From Chthoniobacterales bacterium (GTDB taxonomy: Bacteria > Verrucomicrobiota > Verrucomicrobiia > Chthoniobacterales > JAATET01), in NCBI GenBank assembly GCA_015655545.1, contig JAATET010000007.1, positions 1 through 39,011 on the forward strand: a stretch of 39,011 bases of DNA, given 5' to 3'. The notes beneath the pieces are model-generated. The model was given only the letters and a program-made list of their open reading frames with translations. It had not been told where the DNA came from and made no database searches. Shown one piece after another: positions 27,628 to 36,513 of this stretch (within the stretch, counting starts at the first letter, position 1; each line of letters opens with the position of its first letter). A program made the position numbers and the translations under genes.

Positions 27628-28199
27628 GGAATGAACCTCCGATTCAGCGAGACGGGCGAGGACTTTCGGTGAAGTTCGATCACGTCCTTTTCCTCATCCG
27701 AGCCCTCGACAGCCGCGGGAAGAATCAAAATGGGACAGGGAACGTTTCGGATGAGCTGCTCGGCGCGGCTGCCGAGGAAGAGCCGATTGAAGCCGCGATA
27801 GCCGTGGGTGGAAGCGACGATGAGATCCGCGTGGGTCCGTATCGCCATCTCGCGAATCGTGTCGTCCGGAAATCCCCCGATGGCGATGAGGGTGGCGGAC
27901 TGCACCTCGGGATCGTCCAGGAACTCACCGCGCAAAAGCTGGATTCTTTCGCTGGCTTTGCGCAGTCGGACATCCTGGCAAATCCTCAGCTGCTCGGCGG
28001 TGGTGTGAGCGGGGGCGTAGGTCAGCGGCTCGTAAACATGGAGGATCACGAGATGGCCGCCCACGACGCGGGCGAGAGCGGCAGCGCTCCGGAGCAATGC
28101 GCGAGAGCGGGGACCGCAGTCAACGGGGACGAGAATCGTGGCGATGTCTGCCACGGCGCCGGAGGAATTGCGGCGGAAGGATCGAGTGGGGGAGTTCAT
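27624..28199 (-). CDS. Universal stress protein (UspA family)
   Basis: A 191-residue single-domain Usp with an N-terminal extension of about 18 residues (Ser/Arg-rich), then ATILVPVDCGPRSRALL at the fold start. The ATP-binding loop is STHGYRGFNRLFLGSRAEQ (G-x2-G-x9-G-S pattern), followed by VPCPILILP, and the C-terminus is charged. It is predicted to be cytosolic and to bind ATP. An AAAGGTG ribosome site lies upstream of the ATG at 28199, in a region with a TTGAATTCAA palindrome at 28211-28220. It is followed by the 89-aa unknown gene through an ATGA overlap. Confidence 0.9.
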   Translation of the reverse strand: MNSPTRSFRRNSSGAVADIATILVPVDCGPRSRALLRSAAALARVVGGHLVILHVYEPLTYAPAHTTAEQLRICQDVRLRKASERIQLLRGEFLDDPEVQSATLIAIGGFPDDTIREMAIRTHADLIVASTHGYRGFNRLFLGSRAEQLIRNVPCPILILPAAVEGSDEEKDVIELHRKSSPVSLNRRFIP

Positions 28200-28334
28200 G
28201 GGGGTTCACCTTTGAATTCAAGGTAAGCGTCCCCCTTCGCGCGCTCTCACCCTCCATTGGTTTTTCCCGACCCTTTGCTGTGAAAGCCTGATGGCTCACC
28301 AAGCAAAACCGGCCTCTAGTCGCCCTCCTATCCA

Positions 28335-28368
28335 GGCTCCGGAAGCAGCCGCAAAAATTGTCGGAGCC
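28335..28368 (-). terminator. Hairpin downstream of the GH92 gene
   Basis: GGCTCCG (28335-28341) and CGGAGCC (28362-28368) form a perfect 7-bp stem with a 20-base loop containing an A-run. It lies 28-61 bases past the GH92 stop on the minus strand, in the 196-bp gap before the stress-protein gene. No T-run follows, so it is at best a weak or factor-dependent terminator. Confidence 0.3.
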
Positions 28369-28395
28369 CGCACCACGGCTGCCCGGCGGCTTGCG

Positions 28396-30690
28396 TCATT
28401 GCGGCAACACCGGCTTCGTGCCCCATTCGCCGGGCTTCGGCCCCATCGTGAAGGCAAGCGTGCCGCCATTTTTCACGGCGTCGTGGAGCAGAAACGGCTG
28501 GTCGAGATCGCGGCCATTCAGCTGCACGGATTGCACGTAGAGATTTTTTTCGGAGAGGTTTTTCGCGGTCATCGTGAACGTCTTCCCATTCGCCAGCTGC
28601 ATGGTCGCGCTCTTCACCTGCGGCGCGCCGATCACGTAATAGCCGCTGCCCGGACAGACGGGATAAAATCCGAGGCAGGTGAAAATATACCACGCGGACA
28701 TTTGCCCGCAGTCGTCATTGCCGCTCAGCGAATTCGGCTTGTTGCCATATTGCGTCGCGACCACTTCCCGCAAGCGCTCCGCCGCTTTCCACGGCTGGCC
28801 GGCATAGGAATAGAGATAGATGACGTGGTGCGCGGGCTCGTTGCCATGCCAGTATTCGCCGATCGATCCCTGGGTCTCGCCCGTGTCCGCGCTTTCCTTG
28901 GGCGGCTGGAAGGTGAAAAGCGAGTCGAGCCTGGCGACGAATTTGTCGCGGCCCCCCATGAGCGAGATCAAGCCGGGGACGTCCTGCGGAACATACCAGG
29001 AATATTGCCAGCTCGTGCCCTCGGTGAAATCCCGGGTGCCGATGGAGTCCTCTTCGTAAACATGCGGCTTGAACGGCGTGCGCCAGTTGCCGTGCGAGTC
29101 CTTCCCGCGCATCAGGCCGACGGACGGATCGAAGAGGTTTTTATAACTCGCGGCGCGCTTCATGAAATACGCGTAGTCGTCGGCCTTCCCGAGCGCCTTC
29201 GCCATCTGCGCGACGCAATAATCGTCGTAGGCGTATTCGAGTGTTTTCGAGACGGATTCGTTCTCCTTGTCGAACGGCACCCAGCCGAGCTTCGCATACG
29301 TCGCGACGCTGTCGTAGTTCGGATTCATGGCCGTGGTCCTGATCGCCTCGTATGCGCGGGCGGCGTCGAATCCGGGCACGCCTTTCAAGTAGGCATCCAC
29401 GATCACCGGCACGGCGTGATAGCCGACCATGCACCACGTCTCGTTGGCCTGCAGCGACCAGACGGGCAGCAGGTGGTCCACGCTCTGGTCGTAGTGCGCG
29501 AGCATGGAATTGATCATGTCCGCATCGCGCTTCGGCTGGATCAAGGTGAAGAGCGGATGCGTCGCGCGGTAGGTGTCCCAGAGCGAGAAAACGGCGTAGT
29601 TCGTGAAGCCGTCGGCGAGGTGAATATTCTGGTCGAGGCCGCGATATTCGCCGGTCACGTCCTCGTAAAGATTCGGCGCGAGCATCAGATGATAGAGCGC
29701 CGTGTAGAAGGTCTCCTTTTCCTTTTTCGATCCCTCGATCTGCAGCTTCGCGAGCTCGCGGTCCCATTTGTCGCGGGTCGCATCGCGCACCTGCTGGAAA
29801 TCCCAGCCGGGAATCTCCGCGTCGAGATTTTTCAACGCATTCGCCGCGCTCACGGCCGAGACGGCGACCTTCACGGTGATCGCCTCGTTTTGGCGTGTGT
29901 GATAATAAACGAGGAACTGCATGTAGGCGCCGGCGGCCTCGAGGCTGCTGCGGAAGCGATACGTGTTGTATTTCACGAGCTTCCCGTCGTTGTAGATTTC
30001 CGCGCGATCGAAGGGCCGCGAATAGCGCGCCGCGAAGTAAATCGGCCGCTCCTTCGCCCAGCCGTTCACGAGATGGAATCCGGTGATGGTCGAGTTGTCC
30101 TCCACGCGGACGCGTGACCAGACCACTTTCCATTTTCCGCCGTTCAGCACGTGATGGAGATCGGTGAGGATCGAGGCGTAATCGCTTTTCGGAAACGTCA
30201 TGCGCATCATGCCCGCACGCTCGCCGGCTGTGAGCTCGACCGTCACGTCCGAACGATCCAGCTTCACTTTGTAATAGCCGGCGGAGGCCGCTTCGTTGTC
30301 GTGCGAATAGCGCGAGCGATAGCCGGCGGCGGGCTTGTCCTTCGTGCCCGACACGAGCTTCGGCTTGCCGATTTGCGGCATGAAAAGAAAATCGCCGAGA
30401 TCCGGAATGCCCGTGCCGCTCAGGTGCGTGAGGCTGAATCCGATAATCGACTTGTCCGAATACTCGTAGCCGGACGCCGTCTCCCACAGTTCCTTGTCGG
30501 TATCCGGGCTCAGCTGCACCATTCCGAAAGGCGCGGACGGGCCGGGATAGGTATTCCCCTCGCCTTGCGTGCCAACCAGAGGACGGATGAAATCCGAAAG
30601 TCGCGCCGGCTCATCAGCCGCGTGCGCGAGCGGACCGAGCGAAACCACGCCGAGAAAAAAAAGCCGCCAGCCGAGACACCGTTTCCACAT
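28396..30690 (-). CDS. GH92 family exo-alpha-mannosidase, secreted
   Basis: A 764-residue glycoside hydrolase of family 92, Ca-dependent exo-mannosidases that trim alpha-mannosides such as N-glycans or mannan. The ATG at 30690 gives a signal peptide (MWKRCLGWRLFFLGVVSLG, cleavage after AHA). Family motifs are VGTQGEGNTYPGPSAPFGM near the mature N-terminus, GYEYSD, FSLTHLSGTG, FSLWDTYRATHPLFT, GSIGEYWHGNEPAHHVIYLY and SGNDDCGQMSAWYIF with its acidic pair. Length is normal. An in-frame ATG 14 codons upstream would weaken the signal peptide. It is divergent from the secreted transglutaminase/esterase gene, with 151 bp between them, so glycoprotein degradation is a plausible common theme. Confidence 0.93.
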   Translation of the reverse strand: MWKRCLGWRLFFLGVVSLGPLAHAADEPARLSDFIRPLVGTQGEGNTYPGPSAPFGMVQLSPDTDKELWETASGYEYSDKSIIGFSLTHLSGTGIPDLGDFLFMPQIGKPKLVSGTKDKPAAGYRSRYSHDNEAASAGYYKVKLDRSDVTVELTAGERAGMMRMTFPKSDYASILTDLHHVLNGGKWKVVWSRVRVEDNSTITGFHLVNGWAKERPIYFAARYSRPFDRAEIYNDGKLVKYNTYRFRSSLEAAGAYMQFLVYYHTRQNEAITVKVAVSAVSAANALKNLDAEIPGWDFQQVRDATRDKWDRELAKLQIEGSKKEKETFYTALYHLMLAPNLYEDVTGEYRGLDQNIHLADGFTNYAVFSLWDTYRATHPLFTLIQPKRDADMINSMLAHYDQSVDHLLPVWSLQANETWCMVGYHAVPVIVDAYLKGVPGFDAARAYEAIRTTAMNPNYDSVATYAKLGWVPFDKENESVSKTLEYAYDDYCVAQMAKALGKADDYAYFMKRAASYKNLFDPSVGLMRGKDSHGNWRTPFKPHVYEEDSIGTRDFTEGTSWQYSWYVPQDVPGLISLMGGRDKFVARLDSLFTFQPPKESADTGETQGSIGEYWHGNEPAHHVIYLYSYAGQPWKAAERLREVVATQYGNKPNSLSGNDDCGQMSAWYIFTCLGFYPVCPGSGYYVIGAPQVKSATMQLANGKTFTMTAKNLSEKNLYVQSVQLNGRDLDQPFLLHDAVKNGGTLAFTMGPKPGEWGTKPVLPQ

Positions 30691-30841
30691 CAGGGCAAAA
30701 TCGTTGGCTCGGAAAGAATTTGTCGAGCGCAATGCGCGTTCCGCGCTTCACACTTGCCGAACTCGAAAGCGCGGCTGCATAACGAGGGATCGCCGCAAAA
30801 ACGCCAGTCGTGTTCGATTTCTCTCCACGATTCTCGAGCCT

Positions 30842-33142
30842 ATGAAATGGAAAATCAGACTTCTCGCCTTCGCCATCTCGCTTGGCGTGCTGCGCGCCAA
30901 CCCGCTTGATTCCTCGATAAAAACCGCAGGCGCGAACGCCCGGGAAATCCGCGCTTTCCTCACCGACGCCGAGCGGAAGCATGGCCCGCCGGGCAGGAAG
31001 GCCGCCGAATTTCTTCTCGCGGGCATGCCGCCGGCCGACCTTCAGGCGCTCAAGGCAAAGCCGCTGCTCGAGAACCTCGATCTCGCCTTCCAGGCGCGGG
31101 ACGAATTTCCCTGGGCGCGCGAGGTTCCCGAGGAAATTTTCCTCAACGACGTGCTGCCCTACGCCGTCTTCGACGAGCCCCGCGATCCCTGGCGAGCCGA
31201 CCTTTACGAAAAATGTCGCAAGCTCGTCGCCGGCTGCCGCTCCGCCACGGAAGCCGCCCAGAAGATCAATCGCGAGTTCTTCAACCTCGTCGACGTGCAC
31301 TACAACACCGGCCGAAAGAGCACCAACCAGAGCCCTTCCGACTCGATCGCCCAGGGCAAGGCGACCTGCACCGGCCTGACGATTCTCTTCGTCGATGCCT
31401 GCCGCAGCGTCGGCATTCCCGCCCGCGGCGCGGGCATCGCCAAATGGACGACCAAGGAGGGAAATCACACGTGGCCGGAAGTGTGGGACGGCAAATGGGC
31501 TTTCACCGGCGCCGACGAATACGACGAAAAGGGATTGAATCGCGGCTGGTTCGTCGATGACGCGGCGCAAGCCAGGGCTGACGTGCGGGAGTCCGCCATT
31601 TACGCCACCTCCTGGCGGCCGACCGGCGAGATATTTCCGATGGATTGGAGTCCGAAAGCGCAGACGGTCGCCGCGATCAACGTCACTTCCCGCTACACCA
31701 AGGCAGCCATCCAGGCCGCGGCGGGGGTCGAAATCCATCTGCGCTTGAAAGCCGGCGACGCCGCGACCGGAGACGGCCGCGTCGTCGCGGAGGTCGCGCT
31801 TCAGGACGAGAGCGGCAAGGTCCTTTCCACGGGACAGACAAAAGCGGGCCGCGCGGATTGGAACGATATGCCGAGCTTCGTCGTCCCGCCCGGGCAGACG
31901 TATTATTGGCGCGTCACGCGCGATGGAAAAACGCGCGAGCAAAAACTCATGGCCTCCTCATCCGGGACGATTGATTTGACGTGGGAAAACCTCTCGGAAA
32001 TCCCCGCGGCCGTGACCGCCGTGGAAGCATGGCTCGCGAAGCCCGTCGCCACCCGCGGCGCGGCGCCGACAAGTCCCATCAGCCGCGCCGAGGCCGAGCG
32101 GATCCGCCAAATGCTTTGGGCCGAGCGCCGGGAAACTCTCCGTGTCGAACGAGGCGCGGAGGTCCGCGAGAGAGTGCTCACGCGAGATGACAAGGTGATG
32201 CGCTTCAAGGAAAAAATCTTTGGCGATGAGCCCGTCGGCGGCCACAGCCTCTGGATTTCGCTGCACGGCGGAGGCGGCGTTCCCGCGGAAGTGAACGACA
32301 GCCAATGGTCGAACCAGGACAATCTCTACCAATTGAAAGAAGGCGTCTGCGTGGCGCCCCGCGCCCCGACGAACAACTGGAATCTCTGGCACGAGCCCCA
32401 CATGGATCCGCTGCTCGGCCGATTGATCGAGGACTTCATCGCCACGCGCGGCGTCAACCCCGACAAAGTCTACCTCGTCGGCTACTCCGCCGGCGGCGAC
32501 GGCGTCTATCAGCTCGCCCCGCGCATGGCCGACCGCTTCGCCGCCGCGGGCATGATGGCCGGGCATCCGAACGATTCCTCTCCGCTCTCGCTCCTCGACC
32601 TGCCCTTCGCGCTGCTCGTGGGCGGCGACGACGCGGCCTACGATCGCAACCGGCACGCCGCCGAGTGGAGCAAGATGCTCGACGATCTCCAGCGTAAAAA
32701 TGCACCCGGTTATGAGCATTTCGTCCGCATCTACAAGGGACTCGGCCATTGGATGAACCGCAAGGACGCCGAAGCGATCCCGTGGATGGCCGGCTTCACG
32801 CGAAACCCCTGGCCGAAGCGGATCGTCTGGGAGCAGGGCAACGTCGTTTCCCAGCGCTTCTATTGGCTGAACCTGCCGAACCAAACACCCAAAAAAGGCT
32901 ATCGCGTTTACGCGGAGGTTCGCGGCCAGACGATCAAGATCACGACCAACAGCACCGACCATCTCACGCTCAGATTGTCGGACGAACTCGTGGACCTCGA
33001 CCAGCCTGTCGTCGTGGAAGTCAACGGGAAGAGCGTCTTTTCGGACAGGGTCTCCCGGAGCGCCGCTACCATCGCCGCCACGCTCGAGGAACGTGCCGAC
33101 CCGCGTGCGGCCGCCACCGCGGAGCTGGCCTTGAGCTGGTAG
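30842..33142 (+). CDS. Secreted two-domain protein: transglutaminase-like plus alpha/beta-hydrolase
   Basis: 766 residues with a signal peptide (MKWKIRLLAFAISLGVLRA). The transglutaminase-like core (about 130-230) has the Cys in GKATCTGLTILFVDACRS, a His in GNHTWPEVW and an Asp in FTGADEYDEKG, the usual Cys-His-Asp triad. After a beta-rich linker, the C-terminal half (about 430-690) is an esterase-type hydrolase with SLWISLHGGGG as oxyanion region, the nucleophile Ser in GYSAGGDGVYQ and a late His in YKGLGHWMN. An extra beta-domain ends the chain. It may cut peptide bonds or esters in polymers; the substrate is unknown. It ends in TAG, and a short hairpin follows. Confidence 0.8.
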   Translation: MKWKIRLLAFAISLGVLRANPLDSSIKTAGANAREIRAFLTDAERKHGPPGRKAAEFLLAGMPPADLQALKAKPLLENLDLAFQARDEFPWAREVPEEIFLNDVLPYAVFDEPRDPWRADLYEKCRKLVAGCRSATEAAQKINREFFNLVDVHYNTGRKSTNQSPSDSIAQGKATCTGLTILFVDACRSVGIPARGAGIAKWTTKEGNHTWPEVWDGKWAFTGADEYDEKGLNRGWFVDDAAQARADVRESAIYATSWRPTGEIFPMDWSPKAQTVAAINVTSRYTKAAIQAAAGVEIHLRLKAGDAATGDGRVVAEVALQDESGKVLSTGQTKAGRADWNDMPSFVVPPGQTYYWRVTRDGKTREQKLMASSSGTIDLTWENLSEIPAAVTAVEAWLAKPVATRGAAPTSPISRAEAERIRQMLWAERRETLRVERGAEVRERVLTRDDKVMRFKEKIFGDEPVGGHSLWISLHGGGGVPAEVNDSQWSNQDNLYQLKEGVCVAPRAPTNNWNLWHEPHMDPLLGRLIEDFIATRGVNPDKVYLVGYSAGGDGVYQLAPRMADRFAAAGMMAGHPNDSSPLSLLDLPFALLVGGDDAAYDRNRHAAEWSKMLDDLQRKNAPGYEHFVRIYKGLGHWMNRKDAEAIPWMAGFTRNPWPKRIVWEQGNVVSQRFYWLNLPNQTPKKGYRVYAEVRGQTIKITTNSTDHLTLRLSDELVDLDQPVVVEVNGKSVFSDRVSRSAATIAATLEERADPRAAATAELALSW

Positions 33143-33159
33143 CTCGAAGATAAATAGAG

Positions 33160-33178
33160 GCGGAGATTTTTGATCCGC
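33160..33178 (+). terminator. Short hairpin after the transglutaminase/esterase gene
   Basis: GCGGA (33160-33164) and TCCGC (33174-33178) form a 5-bp stem around a T-rich 9-base loop, 17 bases past the stop, followed by a moderately T-rich stretch. It is a weak candidate terminator in the 140-bp gap before the convergent J-domain gene. Confidence 0.3.
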
Positions 33179-33282
33179 GTTTGAAATTCTGTTTCTCCCA
33201 TGCGCTACGCCGCCGACCGGCATCTCCATTTTCTCCGCGCCCGGAAAGAGAAGAGCCGGCCGAAAGTTCGCGCTCTTCGCGC

Positions 33283-33810
33283 CTACGGTGCGAGCTGCAA
33301 CTCCGCAAGCTGCCGCTTCCAAAGCAGCAGGCGATCGAAGCGCGCCGCCAAAGCCGAAAGGTCCGCCGGGGAAACCTCGGGCCACGCCCTGTCGAGAGCG
33401 ATCAATTGACCGTCCGCATTCTCCATCGCCGCCGCCACCAAACCAATCATGTCTTCGAGTTCCTGGCGAATCTTCGCGGCTTCGGACGCGGCCAGCGCCC
33501 GCTCCAAGGGCGACTTTGCATCCCGCCGGATCTGCCACCGTCGCGCCGCCTGCACCAGCGCTCCGACGCGCAGGAAAAGATCGGTGTCCGATATTCCGCC
33601 AGCCGCCGCGGCATCACCGAGCAGCAGCCGCAGCCGCCGCGCGGGATGGCTCAGGATGGCGCTGGCTTCATTGAGCTCCGCGAAGGCCTCGGCGTCGCCG
33701 CCGGCCGCGTCGGGATGCCGCGCGCGGGCCTGGTTTTGGAAAGCCGCGCGCACGTCGGCCGGCGCGAGCAGGGGCCGGCGCGGAAGCCCGAGGAGATCGA
33801 ACGCATCCAT
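33283..33810 (-). CDS. J-domain (DnaJ/HscB-like) co-chaperone
   Basis: 175 residues from the ATG at 33810. The N-terminal J-domain (MDAFDLLGLPRRP, then RARHPDAAGG with the HPD motif that stimulates Hsp70 ATPase, then FAELNEASAILSHPARRLR) is followed by a helical C-terminal part of about 100 residues rich in Ala, Leu and Arg. The two-part build, with a long helical tail and no Gly/Phe or zinc region, resembles HscB, the co-chaperone of Fe-S transfer, but the similarity is only structural and a general DnaJ-like role is equally possible. An upstream in-frame start would add 20 non-conserved residues. It is divergent from the DEAD-box gene. Confidence 0.75.
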   Translation of the reverse strand: MDAFDLLGLPRRPLLAPADVRAAFQNQARARHPDAAGGDAEAFAELNEASAILSHPARRLRLLLGDAAAAGGISDTDLFLRVGALVQAARRWQIRRDAKSPLERALAASEAAKIRQELEDMIGLVAAAMENADGQLIALDRAWPEVSPADLSALAARFDRLLLWKRQLAELQLAP

Positions 33811-33906
33811 GCCCGCACGCTGCCGGGAACGCGCTTCGCGGGCAAGCGCGACGGATTTTTCCTTGGACAACCCGGAGCCCGGCCCCCACTTTCACCGTCT
33901 GCAAAT

Positions 33907-35139
33907 ATGTCGTTTCAAGGTTTAGGACTCTCAGACGCCGTGGTTCACGGTGCGCAACGCATGGGATATATCGATCCCAGCCCGATTCAGTTGCGTTCGT
34001 TTCCCGTCGTGCTCGAAGGCCGCGACCTCATCGCCTCCGCCCAGACGGGCACGGGCAAGACCGGCGCCTTCGCGCTGCCGATTCTCAGCCGCCTCGGCAA
34101 TGGCCACGGGCATCCGCGCTGCCTCGTGCTCGAGCCGACGCGCGAGCTCGCGATGCAGGTGGAGACAGCCTTCCGCGACTATGCGCGATTCATGCACATC
34201 GACGTCACATGCCTCTTCGGCGGGGTGGGCTACGGCAAACAGCGCGAGGAACTCAAGGCCGGCGCGGACATCGTATGCGCGACTCCGGGCCGGCTGCTCG
34301 ATTTCATGGAGCAGGGCGACATCAAGCTCGATAAGATCGAGATCCTCGTGCTCGACGAGGTGGACCGCATGCTCGACATGGGCTTCCTGCCAGACGTGCG
34401 GCGCATCATCGAGAAATGCCGCAAGGAGCGGCAGACCCTGCTTTATTCCGCCACCGTGCCCGACGAAATCGGGCGCCTGGCCACTTGGTGCCTGGTGAAT
34501 CCCGAGAAGATCGAGATCGGCGCGCGGCGCTCGCCGGCCGAGAGCGTGAAGCATGCGATCTACCCCGTCGCTGCGGATCAGAAATTCGACCTCCTGCTCG
34601 CGCTGCTCGAGGCGACGAACTACCACAGCGTGCTTATTTTCTCCCGCACGAAGGATGGCGCCGACCGCATCATGCGCAAGCTCAAGGACGAAAACCACTC
34701 CGTCACCTCGCTGCACAGCAATCGCACGCAGCAGGAGCGCATCGACGCGCTCGAGGGATTCAAGAGCGGCAAATACGAGGTGATGGTCGCCACCGACATC
34801 GCCGCGCGCGGCATCGATATTGCCGGCGTGAGCCACGTGATCAATTACGACGTGCCGCAGCATCCGGAAGATTACGTGCATCGCATCGGCCGCACCGGTC
34901 GCGCGGAAGCAACGGGCGACGCGTTCACGATCATGACGGCCGAGGAGCTGCCTCACGTCACGGACATCGAGCGGTTCATCGGCCAGAAGGTCGAGCGCAC
35001 GAAACTCGCCGGTTTCGACTATCTCTATTCCGCCGTCTTCGACGAAGCGCGTGTGACGCAGGTTCTCAAGGGAGCGAAAGGCGTGCGCACGCACAAGGGC
35101 GTGAAGTTCGGCAGCGCGGGCAAAAAGCGGCGGCGGTGA
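33907..35139 (+). CDS. DEAD-box ATP-dependent RNA helicase (RhlE-like)
   Basis: A 410-residue cytosolic RNA helicase. Motifs in order are the Q-motif FQGLGLSDAVVHGAQRMGY with PSPIQ, motif I AQTGTGKT, Ia PTRELAMQ, Ib TPGRLLD, motif II DEVD (instead of DEAD), motif III SAT, IV region VLIFSRTKDGAD, V VATDIAARGIDI and VI YVHRIGRTGRA. It ends with a basic tail (GKKRRR) that could bind RNA. The ATG at 33907 is chosen because the Q-motif follows at once; the open frame reaching back to 33181 has no family sequence. A palindromic A/T-rich repeat begins at its stop codon. It is likely involved in RNA decay, ribosome assembly or cold adaptation. Confidence 0.93.
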   Translation: MSFQGLGLSDAVVHGAQRMGYIDPSPIQLRSFPVVLEGRDLIASAQTGTGKTGAFALPILSRLGNGHGHPRCLVLEPTRELAMQVETAFRDYARFMHIDVTCLFGGVGYGKQREELKAGADIVCATPGRLLDFMEQGDIKLDKIEILVLDEVDRMLDMGFLPDVRRIIEKCRKERQTLLYSATVPDEIGRLATWCLVNPEKIEIGARRSPAESVKHAIYPVAADQKFDLLLALLEATNYHSVLIFSRTKDGADRIMRKLKDENHSVTSLHSNRTQQERIDALEGFKSGKYEVMVATDIAARGIDIAGVSHVINYDVPQHPEDYVHRIGRTGRAEATGDAFTIMTAEELPHVTDIERFIGQKVERTKLAGFDYLYSAVFDEARVTQVLKGAKGVRTHKGVKFGSAGKKRRR

Positions 35140-35235
35140 TCAAACTAAACATAATTGACGGGATTTTAGGGATTTCCAGGAAGAGAAAACCTCCCGTAAA
35201 TCCTCAGAATCTTGAAAATCCTGTTTAGTTCGATC
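35138..35235. repeat. AT-rich palindromic repeat island between helicase and osmC genes
   Basis: Outer arms GATCAAACTAAAC (35138-35150) and GTTTAGTTCGATC (35223-35235) are reverse complements at 12 of 13 positions. The inside is much more AT-rich than the flanks and holds degenerate 9-base units of the type AAATCCTNN: three on the right (GTAAATCCT, CAGAATCTT, GAAAATCCT) and two in inverse on the left (GGGATTTTA, GGGATTTCC). It looks like an intergenic repeat of the interspersed palindromic kind and may end transcription of the helicase gene. Confidence 0.6.
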
Positions 35236-35257
35236 CAGCCATTCTACGCTGTGCTCC

Positions 35258-35671
35258 ATGGTTGAAATTTCGATCTCCTATGAAGGAGGCCTGAACTGCC
35301 GCGCCACGCACGGCCCCTCGCAAACCCGCATCGAAACCGACGCGCCCACCGACAACCTCGGCAGGGGAGAGGCATTCAGCCCGACGGATCTTTGCGCGAC
35401 ATCGCTCGGCACTTGCATGGTGACGACGATGGCAATCTATGCGCAGCGCAAGGGATTCGAGTTTCCTGCCGGAACGAAACTCGCGGTGCGGAAGATCATG
35501 ACGTCCGAGCCGCCCCGCAGGATTGCGCGGATCGAGGTCGAGATCGACGTGCCGCTGCCCGCGGATCACGCGGAGCGCGCCGAACTCGAGCGTGTCGCGC
35601 TCAATTGCCCGGTGGCGCTCAGCCTGCATCCCGACGTCGAGAAGCCCGTGAATTTCCGCTGGGTCGGCTAG
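35258..35671 (+). CDS. OsmC/Ohr-family protein
   Basis: A 137-residue peroxiredoxin-like protein of the OsmC family, which reduces organic hydroperoxides. The two conserved Cys are in SLGTCMVTTMAIYAQRKG (about residue 54) and in VALNCPVALSLHP (about residue 118). The N-terminal ISYEGGLNCRATHGPS and the FSPTDLCATSLG region match the OsmC fold. Being a short form without the usual N-terminal extension, it is closer to the YhfA/OsmC-like branch than to Ohr. It ends in TAG; its stop overlaps the stop of the convergent GNAT gene in the palindrome CTAG. Confidence 0.88.
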   Translation: MVEISISYEGGLNCRATHGPSQTRIETDAPTDNLGRGEAFSPTDLCATSLGTCMVTTMAIYAQRKGFEFPAGTKLAVRKIMTSEPPRRIARIEVEIDVPLPADHAERAELERVALNCPVALSLHPDVEKPVNFRWVG

Positions 35672-36513
35672 CCGAGCTCGAAAGTCGTGACGCCGAAAAT
35701 GCCGTCGAGCGGCAGCGCGGGAATTTCGCGGCGATACATGCGGGCCGTCGCAAAAACCTCGCGCATCCCGCAGTGCTCCGCCATCCGCACCGCCGCGGCA
35801 TTCACCTCGGGCGCGTCGAAAAAGACCGGCTGCCCACCGGCTTGGCCGCACAGCGCGAAAAAAAGCTCCTCCGCGATCCGTGCGTCATCCGCAAAAAGCG
35901 GCCCTATTTTAAATCCCTCGCGGCATTGCCGGATCACGCCGTAACCGCGGAGACGATCCCCGCGCATCCATCCCAGGTCGATCGCATGCGGCATCGCGAG
36001 CCAGGCGCGCAGAAATCGCTCCCGCTCCGCCGGGAAGAAGCGGCGGTCGTAAGCGGCGACCGCCTCGAACGGGATCTCCCGCGCCGGCACGATTTCCGCC
36101 CCTGCGGCGCGCCCGGCCACCACGCCGCCGTAGCGGATGTTCCGATACGCGAACCGGAATCCGAAAAACTTCGCGTATTGCCGCTGTTTCGCGAGCACGC
36201 CATCGATGCCGATAGCCCGCCCCTCCAGCGCCGCCAGAGCATGCTCCGCGAGCAGCAGCCCGTGCCGATGGCCGCGCAACTCCGGCCTCACGATATAAAA
36301 GCCGACGAATCCGAAATCGGCGCCATAGGAAACCGCCGAGATCGCGCCTACGGCCTCGCCATCGCGCTCGGCGAGAAAAAATCCATGTGGGTCGGCGGCA
36401 AAAAAGGCCTCCGCATCGTCCAGCCCGGGATTCCATCCCTCCCGCGCGGCCCATTCCACGGCCATCCCGAGGTCGTGCCTTGTCATTGCTCGAATCTTCA
36501 CGCCATCGTCCAT
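35668..36513 (-). CDS. GNAT-family N-acetyltransferase
   Basis: 281 residues with an N-terminal GNAT domain of about 130 residues: VKIRAMTRHDLGMAVEWAA, GFFLAERDGEAVGAISAVSY, and the acetyl-CoA-binding stretch GFYIVRPELRGHRHGLLL, where the usual Q/RxxGxG/A becomes RGHRHG. The C-terminal 140 residues form a second, GNAT-related domain (DRLRGYGVIRQCREGFKIGPL...), as in two-domain acetyltransferases of the Acetyltransf_18 type. The acceptor is unknown. It is divergent from nrdB, from which a 358-bp region separates it, and it ends in TAG, opposite the osmC stop. Confidence 0.82.
   Translation of the reverse strand: MDDGVKIRAMTRHDLGMAVEWAAREGWNPGLDDAEAFFAADPHGFFLAERDGEAVGAISAVSYGADFGFVGFYIVRPELRGHRHGLLLAEHALAALEGRAIGIDGVLAKQRQYAKFFGFRFAYRNIRYGGVVAGRAAGAEIVPAREIPFEAVAAYDRRFFPAERERFLRAWLAMPHAIDLGWMRGDRLRGYGVIRQCREGFKIGPLFADDARIAEELFFALCGQAGGQPVFFDAPEVNAAAVRMAEHCGMREVFATARMYRREIPALPLDGIFGVTTFELG

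Noticed and set aside
33166-33182. TTGATCCGCGTTTGAA after the transglutaminase/esterase gene as an FNR site.
   Set aside because: Only one half site fits, and it lies between two convergent gene ends where no promoter is expected.
33181-33906. A 242-residue N-terminal extension of the DEAD-box helicase.
   Set aside because: It covers the J-domain gene on the other strand, has no helicase-family sequence, and the Q-motif starts directly after the ATG at 33907.
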